A stretch of 64,000 nucleotides of DNA from Streptomyces phaeofaciens (GCF_014648915.1 NZ_BMSA01000037.1:1-64000); one strand, 5' to 3'. Counted from the first letter of the stretch, positions 1 through 9,087 are shown. Translations and numbers: made by a program. The notes: generated by a model from the letters alone, not told the origin.

Positions 1-198
1 GGAACCATGGAACTCTCCGCCTCCCGCGACGAGGTCAGCCTCGAAGAACTCACCAATCACATGGCAGGCGGCGCCGAACTCGCAGCCCTCAAACACGAGT
101 TGTCCCAAGTGCGCGGCGTCGACGTCGAGGAGCTCCCCGAGGCGGAAGACCTCACCGCACCCACAGCGGCGGCCTCCTCCGAGGCCTCACCCGCATGA
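1..198 (+). CDS. Sugar ABC transporter ATP-binding protein, C-terminal end (partial)
   Basis: The frame is open from the window edge, so the true start lies upstream. The visible 65 residues hold the EEL-x-x-HMAGGAEL segment that closes single-domain ATPases of ribose/fructose/inositol-type importers. The full-length ATPase at 10705-11496 ends in the same kind of segment (MAGGEAMADLEAELAQL). A low-complexity Ala/Ser/Pro tail follows. The next gene, the IolH-like protein, starts 62 bp downstream, so this importer is probably the first part of the inositol region. No Walker motifs are visible because that part is outside the window. Confidence 0.75.
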   Translation, partial: GTMELSASRDEVSLEELTNHMAGGAELAALKHELSQVRGVDVEELPEAEDLTAPTAAASSEASPA

Positions 199-259
199 CA
201 TCGGCATCAACATTCCTACCGGCAGTCCACCCACTGCCCTGACCCGAAGGCACTCCCCC

Positions 260-1117
260 ATGAAGATCGCCCTCGACCCCTACATGATCCGCAACGTGCC
301 GCTGCTCGAACTTCCCGCAGTTGTTGGCGAGTTGGGCTACGAGTGGATCGAGCTGTCACCCCGCGAGGACTTCATCCCGTTCTTCCGGCACCCCCGCGTG
401 GACGACGCCACCGTGCGCCGGTTCCGCAAGGCGCTGGACACGGCGGGTGTCGGCATCTCCTCGATGCTGCCACTGTTCCGCTGGTCCGGCCCGGACGAGG
501 ACGCCCGGCAGGCTGCGGTCCGGTACTGGAAGCGCTCGATCCAGATCGCCGCGGATCTCGGCGTGGACAGCATGATCTCGGAGTTCAACGGCCGCCCCGA
601 GGACTCCGACCGCAGCGAGGCCCAGTTCTGGAAGTCGCTGGACGAGCTGCTGCCCGTGTTCGAGCGCGAGGGCATCCGCCTCACCCTGGAACCGCACCCG
701 GACGACTTCATCGAGAACGGCTACGACGCCGTCAACCTGATCCGGGGCATCAACCACCCCAGCGTCAGCTTCCTCTACTGCGCCCCGCACACCTTCCACA
801 TCGGCAACGACGCCCCCGGCATCATCAAGTACGCCGGCGACCTGCTGACCCATGTACACCTGGCCGACGCCTTCGACCACACCGCGTCCTCCGGGAACCG
901 GTACATCCTCAACCCTCCCGGCACCACGGCCCGCATCCACCAGCACCTCGACATGGGCGAGGGCGAGGTCGACTTCGACGAGCTGTTCCGCGAGCTGCGC
1001 GCGAACGGCTTCGACGGCACCCTGACCGCCTGTGTCTTCGCCTGGGAGGAACGGGCCAAGGAGTCCTCGGTGTTCATGCGCGACAAGATCGCCGAGTACC
1101 TGGCCGCGGGCTCCTGA
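260..1117 (+). CDS. iolH: IolH-like sugar phosphate isomerase/epimerase (TIM barrel)
   Basis: This 285-residue protein is of the xylose-isomerase/AP-endonuclease-2 TIM-barrel type. It starts MKIALDPYMIRN and carries typical barrel strands with acidic and His residues: SEFNGRPED near 110, LEPHPDDFIENG near 145, HVHLADAFDH near 200 and an HQHLDMGEGEVD stretch near 230 that would supply metal ligands. The layout matches the IolH protein of actinobacterial inositol clusters, whose exact reaction is unsettled. An inosose dehydratase (IolE) role is an alternative because IolE has the same fold. It lies upstream of the iolC operon and is separated from it by a terminator and a promoter. Confidence 0.7.
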   Translation: MKIALDPYMIRNVPLLELPAVVGELGYEWIELSPREDFIPFFRHPRVDDATVRRFRKALDTAGVGISSMLPLFRWSGPDEDARQAAVRYWKRSIQIAADLGVDSMISEFNGRPEDSDRSEAQFWKSLDELLPVFEREGIRLTLEPHPDDFIENGYDAVNLIRGINHPSVSFLYCAPHTFHIGNDAPGIIKYAGDLLTHVHLADAFDHTASSGNRYILNPPGTTARIHQHLDMGEGEVDFDELFRELRANGFDGTLTACVFAWEERAKESSVFMRDKIAEYLAAGS

Positions 1118-1147
1118 CGGGATGCCGCCGGCCGGCGGCATCCCGTC
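1116..1147 (+). terminator. Rho-independent-type hairpin after the IolH-like gene
   Basis: A 32-nt perfect inverted repeat overlaps the stop codon of the preceding gene (arms GACGGGATGCCGCC and its complement around a GGCC centre). It separates the upstream transporter/iolH unit from the iolC operon. There is no U-tract, which is usual for actinomycete terminators. Confidence 0.75.
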
Positions 1148-1171
1148 CCCACATCCCGCCGTAACAACCTA

Positions 1172-1200
1172 TTGACATGACATTTGAGTGGAGGCATTGT
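1172..1200 (+). promoter_or_regulatory. Putative promoter of the iolC operon
   Basis: A consensus -35 TTGACA lies at 1172-1177. A weak -10 (CATTGT, 17-bp spacer) lies at 1195-1200. The LacI-type operator begins 39 bp after the -35 box, a position where a bound repressor would block initiation. Confidence 0.55.
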
Positions 1201-1216
1201 TCTCCACGAAGTGTTT

Positions 1217-1230
1217 TTAAAGCGCTTTAA
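1217..1230. promoter_or_regulatory. LacI-family operator upstream of iolC
   Basis: This is a perfect 14-bp palindrome, TTAAAGCGCTTTAA, with the central CG step of LacI/GalR operators. It sits just downstream of the putative -10 box and 47 bp before iolC. The same sequence recurs at 15373-15386, and a one-mismatch copy lies at 14055-14068. The likely ligand is the LacI-family protein at 14272-15303. Confidence 0.8.
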
Positions 1231-1277
1231 GTCTTTACTCCACACCCCGGAATCTCCGGAGCGAAGGGAAACCGACC

Positions 1278-2270
1278 ATGCCGTTCGAAGTGCTGACCAT
1301 GGGCCGCGTGGGGGTGGACGTGTATCCGCTCCAGACGGGCGTGGGCCTCGCGGAGGTCACCTCGTTCGGCAAGTACCTCGGCGGCAGCCCGACCAACGTC
1401 GCCGTCGCCGCCGCCCGCTACGGGCGCTCCTCCGCCGTGATCACCAAGACGGGCCGCGACCCGTTCGGCGACTTCGTCCGCACGGCCCTGAAGGGCTACG
1501 GCGTCGACAGCCGGTTCGTCGGCACGTCGGACATCGCGCCGACGCCGGTGACCTTCTGCGAGATCTTCCCGCCGGACGACTTCCCGCTGTACTTCTACCG
1601 GCTGCCGAAGGCGCCCGACCTGGACCTGCACGCCGGTGAGCTGGACCTGGACGCGGTGCGGGACGCGCGGATCCTCTGGGTCACCGGAACCGGGCTCAGT
1701 GCGGAACCGAGCCGCTCGGCCACCCTCGCCGCCCTGGCGCACCGGGCCACGTCGGGCCCCACCGTCTTCGACCTCGACTGGCGGCCCATGTTCTGGCCGG
1801 AGCATGCCAGCGGTTACCGTCTCGGTCCGGCCGAGGCTCGGGCGCACTACGCGGAGGCGCTGCGCCACACCACGGTCGCCGTCGGCAACCTCGACGAGTG
1901 CGAGGTGGCCACCGGTGAGCGTGAGCCCTACGCCGCCGCGAAGGCGCTGATCGACGCCGGGGTGGAACTGGCCGTGGTGAAGCAGGGGCCCAAGGGTGTC
2001 CTGGCCATGGAGCGGGACGGCTCGACCGTCGAGGTCCCGCCGGTTCCGGTGGACGTCGTCAACGGACTCGGCGCCGGGGACGCCTTCGGCGGCGCACTGT
2101 GCCATGGACTGCTCTCCGGCTGGGAGACCCACCGTACGGTCGCCTTCGCCAACGCCGCCGGCGCCATCGTCGCGGGCCGGCTGGCCTGTTCCGAGGCGAT
2201 GCCGACCGAGGCCGAGGTCGCCACCAAACTCCGCGAGGCATCCCTCGCCCGCACCGAACGAAAGGCGTGA
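1278..2270 (+). CDS. iolC: 5-dehydro-2-deoxygluconokinase
   Basis: This 330-residue PfkB-family sugar kinase phosphorylates 5-dehydro-2-deoxy-D-gluconate in myo-inositol breakdown. The N-terminal PfkB motif (GGSPTNVAVAAARYG, about residues 35-50) and the C-terminal signature with the catalytic Asp (NGLGAGDAFGGALCHG, about 262-277) are both intact. A purine-rich RBS (GGAGCGAAGGGAAA) precedes the ATG. It is the first gene of a tightly packed operon; the next gene starts 4 bp after its stop. Expression is probably controlled by the operator at 1217-1230. Confidence 0.93.
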   Translation: MPFEVLTMGRVGVDVYPLQTGVGLAEVTSFGKYLGGSPTNVAVAAARYGRSSAVITKTGRDPFGDFVRTALKGYGVDSRFVGTSDIAPTPVTFCEIFPPDDFPLYFYRLPKAPDLDLHAGELDLDAVRDARILWVTGTGLSAEPSRSATLAALAHRATSGPTVFDLDWRPMFWPEHASGYRLGPAEARAHYAEALRHTTVAVGNLDECEVATGEREPYAAAKALIDAGVELAVVKQGPKGVLAMERDGSTVEVPPVPVDVVNGLGAGDAFGGALCHGLLSGWETHRTVAFANAAGAIVAGRLACSEAMPTEAEVATKLREASLARTERKA

Positions 2271-2274
2271 CGAC

Positions 2275-3147
2275 GTGCTGTCCGACAACGTGAGCCGGAT
2301 CGTGACCGCCCGGGTCGGCGACCCCGGTGCCATCGCGGCCGCCGCCGCCCGCCGGGTGAAGGCGACCTCCCTGTTCGGCGAGCACGGCAAGGCGATGATC
2401 ATCGCTGCCGACCACCCGGCGCGCGGCGCCAACGGCGTCGGTGGCGACCCTCACGCGATGGCCGACCGCTTCGAGCTCCTCGACCGCCTGTGCACCGCTC
2501 TCGACCGCCCCGGGGTGACCGGGGTGCTGGGCACCGCCGACATCCTCGAGGACCTGCTCCTGCTCGGTGTCCTGGACGGCAAGTCCGTCTTCGGCTCCAT
2601 GAACAGGGCCGGCCTCGCGGGCTCGGTCTTCGAGATCGACGACCGCTTCACCGGCTACGACGCCGAGACGATCGCCGCGATGGGCTTCGACGGCGGCAAG
2701 ATGCTCACCCGCATCGCCCTCGACGACCCCGCGACACCCTCCGCCCTGGAGAACACCGCTCGCGCCGTGGACGAGCTGAACGACCGTCAACTCATCGCCA
2801 TGGTCGAGCCGTTCCTCTCAGGGTGGCAGGACGGGAAGATCCGCAACGACCTCACCACCGACGCCGTCGTCACGTCCGTCACCATCGCCTCGGGACTGGG
2901 CCGCCGGACCGCCTACACCTGGCTGAAGCTGCCGGTCGTCGACGACATGGAACGCGTCCTGGCGTCCTCGACCCTGCCGGCGCTCCTGCTTGGCGGCGAG
3001 GTGAAGGACGCCGCGGCTGCCTTCGCGTCCTGGGGGAAGGCCCTCAGGCAGCCCACCGCGCAGGGTCTGGTCGTGGGCCGCTCCCTGCTCTATCCCGCGG
3101 GCGGCGATGTCGCCGGTGCGGTGGACAAGGCGGTGAGCCTGCTGTGA
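2275..3147 (+). CDS. DeoC/LacD-like class I aldolase of the iol operon
   Basis: This (beta/alpha)8 protein is about 290 residues. I chose the GTG at 2275 because it lies directly after the iolC stop and the conserved N-terminus (LSDNVSRIVTARVGDP) begins there. It resembles the Cgl0159-type protein found next to iolC in Corynebacterium inositol clusters. Family knowledge suggests a class I aldolase of the LacD/FbaB type. By position I infer that it cleaves 2-deoxy-5-keto-gluconate 6-phosphate into malonate semialdehyde and DHAP, the step done by IolJ elsewhere. Its stop overlaps the iolB start (GTGA). Confidence 0.75.
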   Translation: MLSDNVSRIVTARVGDPGAIAAAAARRVKATSLFGEHGKAMIIAADHPARGANGVGGDPHAMADRFELLDRLCTALDRPGVTGVLGTADILEDLLLLGVLDGKSVFGSMNRAGLAGSVFEIDDRFTGYDAETIAAMGFDGGKMLTRIALDDPATPSALENTARAVDELNDRQLIAMVEPFLSGWQDGKIRNDLTTDAVVTSVTIASGLGRRTAYTWLKLPVVDDMERVLASSTLPALLLGGEVKDAAAAFASWGKALRQPTAQGLVVGRSLLYPAGGDVAGAVDKAVSLL

Positions 3148-4016
3148 GCAGCAAATACCACCTGCCGAAGGGCACTTCGGCCGACGGCCCGTACGACCTC
3201 CTGGTCACGCCCGAATCGGCGGGCTGGGGATACTCCGGCCTCAGGATCCTGACCCTGAAGCCGGGTGAGGCGCACGCGCTCGCCACGGGTGACTCCGAGT
3301 TCCTGATCCTGCCGCTGACGGGCTCCTGCACCGTCACCACGGACGGCAGGGCCTTCGAACTCGAAGGCCGGACGAGCGTGTTCGCCTCGGTCACCGACTT
3401 CGCGTACCTGCCGCGTGCGTCGGAGGCCCTGATCAGCAGCGCACAGGGAGGTCTGTTCGCGCTGCCCTCCGCCCGTACCGAGCGGAGCTCACTCTCCGCT
3501 CGGTACGGGTGCAAGGAGGAGGTGCCGGTCGAGCTGCGCGGTGCGGGCGCGTGCTCACGGCAGGTCAACAACTACTGCCTGCCGGGCACGTTCGAGGCCG
3601 AGCAGCTGCTGGTGTGCGAGGTCCTCACCCCGGGCGGCAACTGGTCCTCGTACCCGCCGCACAAGCACGACGAGGCCCGGCCGGGAGTCGAGTCGGAGCT
3701 GGAGGAGATCTACTACTTCGAGGTCTCGGGCGAGGGCGGTTTCGGCTACCAGCGCGTCTACGGCACCGCCGAGCGGCCGATCGACGTGCTCGCCGAGGTC
3801 CGCTCGGGTGACACCGTCCTCATCCCGCACGGCTGGCACGGCCCGTCCGTCGCCGCGCCCGGCTACGACCTCTACTACCTCAACGTCATGGCCGGTCCGG
3901 GACAGGACCGTGCCTGGCAGATCTGCGACGACCCCGCCCACGGCTGGGTCCGGGCCACCTGGGCCTCGCAGGACATCGACGACCGGCTGCCCTTCGAAGG
4001 ACCGAACGCGCAATGA
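3144..4016 (+). CDS. iolB: 5-deoxy-glucuronate isomerase
   Basis: This 290-residue double-cupin protein is the usual size for IolB, which isomerises 5-deoxy-glucuronate to 5-dehydro-2-deoxygluconate, the IolC substrate. Visible family features are the YPPHKHDE metal-binding segment (about residues 171-178), the downstream EEIYYFEVS strand and the IPHGWHGP stretch (about 230) that supplies further His ligands. The start is GTG at 3144, overlapping the preceding stop. The stop overlaps the iolD start (ATGA), so the two are translationally coupled. Confidence 0.92.
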   Translation: MSSKYHLPKGTSADGPYDLLVTPESAGWGYSGLRILTLKPGEAHALATGDSEFLILPLTGSCTVTTDGRAFELEGRTSVFASVTDFAYLPRASEALISSAQGGLFALPSARTERSSLSARYGCKEEVPVELRGAGACSRQVNNYCLPGTFEAEQLLVCEVLTPGGNWSSYPPHKHDEARPGVESELEEIYYFEVSGEGGFGYQRVYGTAERPIDVLAEVRSGDTVLIPHGWHGPSVAAPGYDLYYLNVMAGPGQDRAWQICDDPAHGWVRATWASQDIDDRLPFEGPNAQ

Positions 4017-5890
4017 ACACCGTCCGACTCACCACCGCCCAGGCTCTCGTCCGCTTCCTCGCGAACCAGTACAGCGAACGCGACGGCCAGGAGCAGCGGC
4101 TGATCCCCGGGATGTGGGGCATCTTCGGGCACGGCAACGTGGCCGGCATCGGGCAGGCCCTGCTGCAGGCCGCCACCACCGGCGAAGCCGATCTGCCCTA
4201 CTACCTGGCGCGCAACGAGCAGGGCATGGTGCACGCGTCCGTCGCCTACGCCAAGATGCGCGACCGGCTGGCCGCCTTCGCCTGCACGGCGTCCACCGGC
4301 CCCGGCTCCACCAACATGATCACCGGTGCCGCCCTGGCGACGACCAACCGGCTGCCGGTGCTGCTGCTGCCCTCCGACATGTTCGCCACCCGCGCCGCCG
4401 ACCCCGTCCTCCAGCAACTGGAGGACTCCCGGGGCGGGGACGTCACGGTCAACGACACCTTCCGGGCCGTGTCGAAGTACTTCGACCGCGTCTCGCGCCC
4501 CGAGCAGCTGATCCCGGCCGCGCTGGCGGCGATGCGGGTGCTGACCGACCCGGTCGAGACCGGCGCCGTCACGCTCGCCCTGCCGCAGGACGTGCAGGCC
4601 GAGGCCCACGACTGGCCGGTCTCCTTCTTCCGGCGCCGGGTCTGGCACGTGGGCCGCCCGGTGCCGGAGCCCGCTGCCGTGGACCGGGCCGCACGGCTGC
4701 TGCGCAATGCGAAGAAGCCGCTCATCGTGGCCGGCGGCGGGGCGGTGTACTCCGGTGCCGAGACGGTGCTGCGCGCCTTCGCCGAGGCCACCGGCGTCCC
4801 GGTCTCGGACACCCACGCCGGCAAGGGCGCCGTCGCCTGGGACCATCCCTACGCTGTCGGCGGCATCGGCTCCACCGGCGCCTACGCGGCCAACGAACTG
4901 GCCCGCGAGGCGGACGTCGTCCTCGGTATCGGCACCCGCTACAGCGACTTCACGACCGCCAGTCACACCGTGTTCGGCAACCCCGACGTCACGTTCGTCA
5001 ACCTCAACGTGGCCCGCCTCGACGCCGTCAAGCACTCGGCCGAGCCGCTCGTGGCCGACGCCCGCCTCGGCATCCAGGCCCTCGCCGGGGCGCTGGCCGA
5101 CTGGGAGGTCGAGGAGTCGTACCGTCGCCGCACGCGTGAACTCATCGCCCGTACACGGGAGATCGAGGACCGCTGCTTCACGATCGGCCACAGCCCGCTC
5201 CCGGCCCAGACCGAGATCCTCGGCGCACTCAACGACGTCCTCGACGACCGTGCCGTCGTCATCAACGCGGCCGGCTCCATGCCCGGTGACCTCCAGCAGC
5301 TGTGGCGGGCCCGCGACCCCAAGGCCTACCACGTCGAGTACGCGTACTCCTGCATGGGCTACGAGGTCGCCGCCGGCGTCGGGGCGAAGATGGCCGACCC
5401 CACGCGCGAAGTCGTCGTGCTCGTCGGCGACGGCTCCTACCTGATGATGGCCCAGGAGATCGTCACCATGGTCTCCGAGGGTCTGAAGGTCATCGTCGTC
5501 CTCGTCCAGAACCACGGCTTCGCCTCCATCGGCGCCCTCTCCGAATCGCTCGGCTCGCAGCGCTTCGGCACCAAGTACCGCTTCCGCGACGGCGATTCGG
5601 GCCGGCTCGACGGTGAGGTCCTGCCCGTCGACCTCGCCGCCAACGCCTCCTCCCTCGGCGCCGACGTCCTGCACGCCGCCACCGTCGACGAGTTCCGGGC
5701 GGCGATGGAGAAGGCCAAGGCGGCCGCCCGCACCACGGTCGTCCACGTCGAGACCGACCTCTACGGTCCCCACCCGCCCGGCCACGGCTGGTGGGACGTC
5801 CCCGTCAGTCAGGTCTCCGCGCTGGACTCCACTCGCGACGCCTACGAGACGTACGCCGCGCACAAGCACGCCCAGCGCCACTACCTGTAA
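4013..5890 (+). CDS. iolD: 3D-(3,5/4)-trihydroxycyclohexane-1,2-dione acylhydrolase
   Basis: This 625-residue thiamine-diphosphate enzyme opens the cyclitol ring to give 5-deoxy-glucuronate. The layout is that of the acetolactate-synthase superfamily. The N-terminal half binds the pyrimidine part of ThDP, and the catalytic-Glu region is in the ARNEQGMVHASVAYAK segment near residue 68. A central domain follows, then a C-terminal ThDP/Mg motif beginning GDGSYLMMAQE (about 475) and ending in a VQNHG stretch. The operon runs on into mmsA 29 bp later. Confidence 0.93.
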   Translation: MNTVRLTTAQALVRFLANQYSERDGQEQRLIPGMWGIFGHGNVAGIGQALLQAATTGEADLPYYLARNEQGMVHASVAYAKMRDRLAAFACTASTGPGSTNMITGAALATTNRLPVLLLPSDMFATRAADPVLQQLEDSRGGDVTVNDTFRAVSKYFDRVSRPEQLIPAALAAMRVLTDPVETGAVTLALPQDVQAEAHDWPVSFFRRRVWHVGRPVPEPAAVDRAARLLRNAKKPLIVAGGGAVYSGAETVLRAFAEATGVPVSDTHAGKGAVAWDHPYAVGGIGSTGAYAANELAREADVVLGIGTRYSDFTTASHTVFGNPDVTFVNLNVARLDAVKHSAEPLVADARLGIQALAGALADWEVEESYRRRTRELIARTREIEDRCFTIGHSPLPAQTEILGALNDVLDDRAVVINAAGSMPGDLQQLWRARDPKAYHVEYAYSCMGYEVAAGVGAKMADPTREVVVLVGDGSYLMMAQEIVTMVSEGLKVIVVLVQNHGFASIGALSESLGSQRFGTKYRFRDGDSGRLDGEVLPVDLAANASSLGADVLHAATVDEFRAAMEKAKAAARTTVVHVETDLYGPHPPGHGWWDVPVSQVSALDSTRDAYETYAAHKHAQRHYL

Positions 5891-5919
5891 TCCCCGTCCC
5901 CATGAAGGAAACCCGCACC

Positions 5920-7422
5920 GTGAAGACCATCGAGCACTGGATCAACGGCTCCCCCACCCCGAACTCCGGCACCGCCACCGACACCCAGCCCGTGTTCAAC
6001 CCGGCCACCGGCGCCGAGCGGGCCCGGGTCGTCCTGGGCGGGGCGGACGACGTGGACGCGGCGGTCACAGCGGCGTCCGCTGCCTTCGAGACCTGGTCGG
6101 AGTCCTCCCTCACCCAGCGCACCCAGGTCATGTTCGCCTTCCGGCAGCTCCTCGTCGAGCACGAGGAGGAGCTCGGCCGGATCATCTCCGCCGAGCACGG
6201 CAAGACCGTCGACGACGCCCGCGGCGAGATCACCCGCGGCCGCGAGGTCGTCGAGTTCGCCTGCGGCCTCGGCGACGTGCTGAAGGGCAGCTTCTCCGAC
6301 CAGGTCTCCCGCGGCGTCGACGTCCACAACTTCCGCCAGCCGCTCGGCGTCGTCGCCGGCATCACCCCGTTCAACTTCCCCGCGATGGTGCCGCTGTGGA
6401 TGCACCCCATCGCCATCGCGACCGGCAACACCTTCATCCTCAAGCCGAGCGAGCGCGACCCGTCCGCCGCGAACTTCGTCGCCGAGCTGTACAAGAACGC
6501 CGGGCTTCCCGACGGCGTCTTCAACGTCGTGCACGGCGGCAAGGACACCGTCGACGCGATCCTGACCCACCCGGGAATCGAAGCCGTCTCCTTCGTCGGC
6601 TCCACTCCCATCGCCAAGTACGTCCACCAGCGGGCCACCGCCCACGGCAAGCGCGTCCAGGCCCTCGGCGGCGCCAAGAACCACGCCGTCGTCCTGCCCG
6701 ACGCCGACCTGGAGTTCGCCGCCAACCACATCATCGCCGGTGCCTACGGCTCGGCCGGAGAACGCTGCATGGCCGTCTCCGTCGCCGTCGCCGTGGGTGA
6801 GGCGGCGGACGGCCTGGTGAAGGTGCTGGAGCGCAAGGCACGCGAAGTGAAGGTAGGACCCGGCGACCGGCCCGGTACCGACATGGGCCCCCTCGTCACC
6901 AAGGCCGCGCAGGAACGCGTCGAGAGCGCCGTCGGCACCGCCGCCGCGCAGGGCGCCACCGTCGTCGTCGACGGCCGCAGTCTCAAGGTCGACGGCCACG
7001 AGGACGGCTTCTTCACCGGCCCCTCCCTCCTCGACCACGTCACCACCGCCATGGACGCCTACCGGGAGGAGCTCTTCGGCCCCGTCCTCGCGATCATCCG
7101 CGTGGACTCCCTCGACCAGGCCATCGGCCTCATCAACGCCAACCCCTACGGCAACGGCACCGCCCTGTTCACCGCCTCCGGCGAAGCCGCCCGACGCTTC
7201 CAGCGAGGCGTCAAGGTCGGCATGATCGGCATCAACGTCCCCGTCCCGGTGCCGATGTCCTACTACTCCTTCGGCGGCTGGAAGGACTCCCTCATCGGGG
7301 ACTCCCCCGTCCACGGCCCCGACGGCATCCGCTTCTACACGCGCCCCAAGGTCGTCACCACCCGCTGGCCGCAGCCCGCCCAGGAGCACTCCGCCGGCTT
7401 CGACTTCCCCACCTCCAGCTGA
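5920..7422 (+). CDS. mmsA: Methylmalonate/malonate-semialdehyde dehydrogenase (CoA-acylating)
   Basis: This is a 500-residue aldehyde dehydrogenase of the MmsA/IolA type, which converts malonate semialdehyde from inositol breakdown to acetyl-CoA. Visible features are the GITPFNFPAMVPLWM segment near 150, the coenzyme-binding FVGSTPIAKYVH near 227, and GSAGERCMAV near 280 with the catalytic Cys. I chose GTG 5920 because an AAGGAA box lies nine bases upstream and the protein then begins at the usual family position; ATG 5902 is an alternative. It closes the contiguous iol operon. Confidence 0.9.
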   Translation: MKTIEHWINGSPTPNSGTATDTQPVFNPATGAERARVVLGGADDVDAAVTAASAAFETWSESSLTQRTQVMFAFRQLLVEHEEELGRIISAEHGKTVDDARGEITRGREVVEFACGLGDVLKGSFSDQVSRGVDVHNFRQPLGVVAGITPFNFPAMVPLWMHPIAIATGNTFILKPSERDPSAANFVAELYKNAGLPDGVFNVVHGGKDTVDAILTHPGIEAVSFVGSTPIAKYVHQRATAHGKRVQALGGAKNHAVVLPDADLEFAANHIIAGAYGSAGERCMAVSVAVAVGEAADGLVKVLERKAREVKVGPGDRPGTDMGPLVTKAAQERVESAVGTAAAQGATVVVDGRSLKVDGHEDGFFTGPSLLDHVTTAMDAYREELFGPVLAIIRVDSLDQAIGLINANPYGNGTALFTASGEAARRFQRGVKVGMIGINVPVPVPMSYYSFGGWKDSLIGDSPVHGPDGIRFYTRPKVVTTRWPQPAQEHSAGFDFPTSS

Positions 7423-7455
7423 AATCCCCCACGCATCAACCGCCAGGAGGTGGCC

Positions 7456-7807
7456 ATGGTCGTCAGGGACGACGCTCTCCAGGCCCCCGCACCGAGCACC
7501 GCTGGTCTTCCTGCTGTTCATGCAGGGCCGTATCGCGACCGTCTTCTGGCTGATGCTCTCGGAGATCTTCCCGCTCCGCCTGCGCGGCCTGGCGATGGGC
7601 ACGGCCGTCCTCGGCACCTGGATGGCCGACTTCCTGGTCACCCTCGCGTTCCCGCCCCTGATCGACGCGGTCGGCGGGACCACGTTCCTCCTGTTCGCCG
7701 CCGTCAACGCGGCGACCTTCCTCTCCTACGTGCGGACCGTTCCCGAGACCAGGGGCCGCTCGATGGAAGCCATCGAATCCCACTTCCGTGAGCGGTCCGC
7801 CGCCTGA
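7456..7807 (+). pseudogene. Remnant of an MFS sugar/inositol transporter
   Basis: A good RBS (CAGGAGG) and ATG at 7456 open a short frame. The recognisable transporter sequence then continues in another frame from about 7500. That part reads as the last three membrane segments of a sugar-porter MFS protein (VFWLMLSEIFPLRLRG, then a Pro-rich helix) and ends in the family signature VPETRGRSMEAIE. Some 350 residues of the usual 450-500 are missing. An internal deletion with loss of frame is the simplest reading. By position it was probably an IolT/IolF-type permease. Confidence 0.75.
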
Positions 7808-7857
7808 CCGCGCTCCTTCGCACCGAGTTCCCTTCCCACACTTCGAGAGGCACCGCC

Positions 7858-9054
7858 ATGACCACGTCCGCCACACCCCTTTCCGTCGCGGTGATCGGGG
7901 CCGGGATGGCCGGCCGCAGCCACGCCGCCGGATACCGCAACGTCAACACGGTCTTCGGTGCCGGTCTGCCGCCCGTCCGGCTGGCCGCGATCGCCGACGC
8001 CAACCTCGCGCTCGGCGAGGACGCCGCACGGCGTTACGGCTTCGAGAAGGCGCTCCCGAGCTGGGAGGCCGTCGTCGAGGACCCGACGATCGACGCGGTG
8101 AGCATCGTCGTCGGCAACGCGCTGCACCGGCCGATCGCCGAGGCGCTGGTCGCCGCGGGCAAGCACGTATTGTGCGAGAAGCCGCTGGCCGGCTCGCTCG
8201 AGGACGCCCGCGCGATGGCCGAGCTGGAGCGGCGCGCCGAGGTCGTGACCGCCGTCGGCTACACCTTCCGCCGCTCCCCCGCCATCGCCGCGATCCGCGA
8301 CCACGTCCGCGGCGGTGAGCTGGGCGACCTCACGCTCTTCAGCGGCCGGTACTGGTGCGACTACGCCACCGACCCGAACGGGCCGCTGAACTGGCGGTTC
8401 CAGGGTCCCCTCGGCTCCGGCGCGCTCGGTGACGTCGGCTCGCACGTCATCGACGCCGCCGAGTACGTCGCCGGACCCATCGTCACCGTCTCCGGCGCCT
8501 CCCTCTCGACGCAGATCCCCAAGCGGCCGCTGCCGCTCGGCGCGGTCGTCGGACACAACGCGGCCCCCGTCTCCGACGAGGTCGGCGAGGTCGAGAACGA
8601 GGACACCGCGACCTTCACCGCACGCTTCGAGTCGGGTCTCGTCGGCACCTTCTCGGTGACGCGCACCGGCTTCGGCCTGCCCAACGGGCTCGCCTTCGAC
8701 GTCCTGGGCGTCGGCGGCCGGGCCGCCTTCGACCAGCACCGGCCCGCCGAGTACCTCTTCGACGACGCCCAGCCCGACGCCCGCACACGCGGCGCCCGTC
8801 AGATCATCGCCGGCCCGCAGATGCCGTACTTCAAGGGCGGCGTCCCGATGGAGGCGCCGGGTGTGGGCGCGAGCAACGCCGACAACTTCACCTACCAGGC
8901 CCGCGCCTTCCTCGACCAGGTCGCCGGCGTCGGCGAGCCCCTGCCGGCCTGCGCCACGTTCGCCCACGGCCTGCGGACCCTGGAGATCATCCAGGCCGTC
9001 GTCGAGTCCTCCCGTACCGGCGGTGCCACCGTCACCGTCCCGGCCGCCGGCTGA
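7858..9054 (+). CDS. Gfo/Idh/MocA family oxidoreductase
   Basis: This 398-residue NAD(P)-dependent dehydrogenase has an N-terminal Rossmann motif (VIGAGMAGRSHAAGYRN, residues about 13-29), the family EKP motif (LCEKPLAGS, about 104-112) and a C-terminal beta-sheet substrate domain with GDVGSHVIDAAEY. Context suggests oxidation of an inositol isomer or keto-inositol, but the substrate cannot be read from sequence. It is a close paralogue of the protein at 15516-16697; both share the same N-terminus and a YWCDYATDP/YWCDYGHNP block. A strong hairpin separates it from iolG. Confidence 0.85.
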   Translation: MTTSATPLSVAVIGAGMAGRSHAAGYRNVNTVFGAGLPPVRLAAIADANLALGEDAARRYGFEKALPSWEAVVEDPTIDAVSIVVGNALHRPIAEALVAAGKHVLCEKPLAGSLEDARAMAELERRAEVVTAVGYTFRRSPAIAAIRDHVRGGELGDLTLFSGRYWCDYATDPNGPLNWRFQGPLGSGALGDVGSHVIDAAEYVAGPIVTVSGASLSTQIPKRPLPLGAVVGHNAAPVSDEVGEVENEDTATFTARFESGLVGTFSVTRTGFGLPNGLAFDVLGVGGRAAFDQHRPAEYLFDDAQPDARTRGARQIIAGPQMPYFKGGVPMEAPGVGASNADNFTYQARAFLDQVAGVGEPLPACATFAHGLRTLEIIQAVVESSRTGGATVTVPAAG

Positions 9055-9087
9055 CGGTGCCCGACACGCACTCCACGCCCGCTTCTC

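Noticed and set aside
3875..5881. A reverse-strand open frame of 668 codons opposite iolD
   Set aside because: Antisense shadow of iolD; composition typical of the complementary strand of GC-rich genes.
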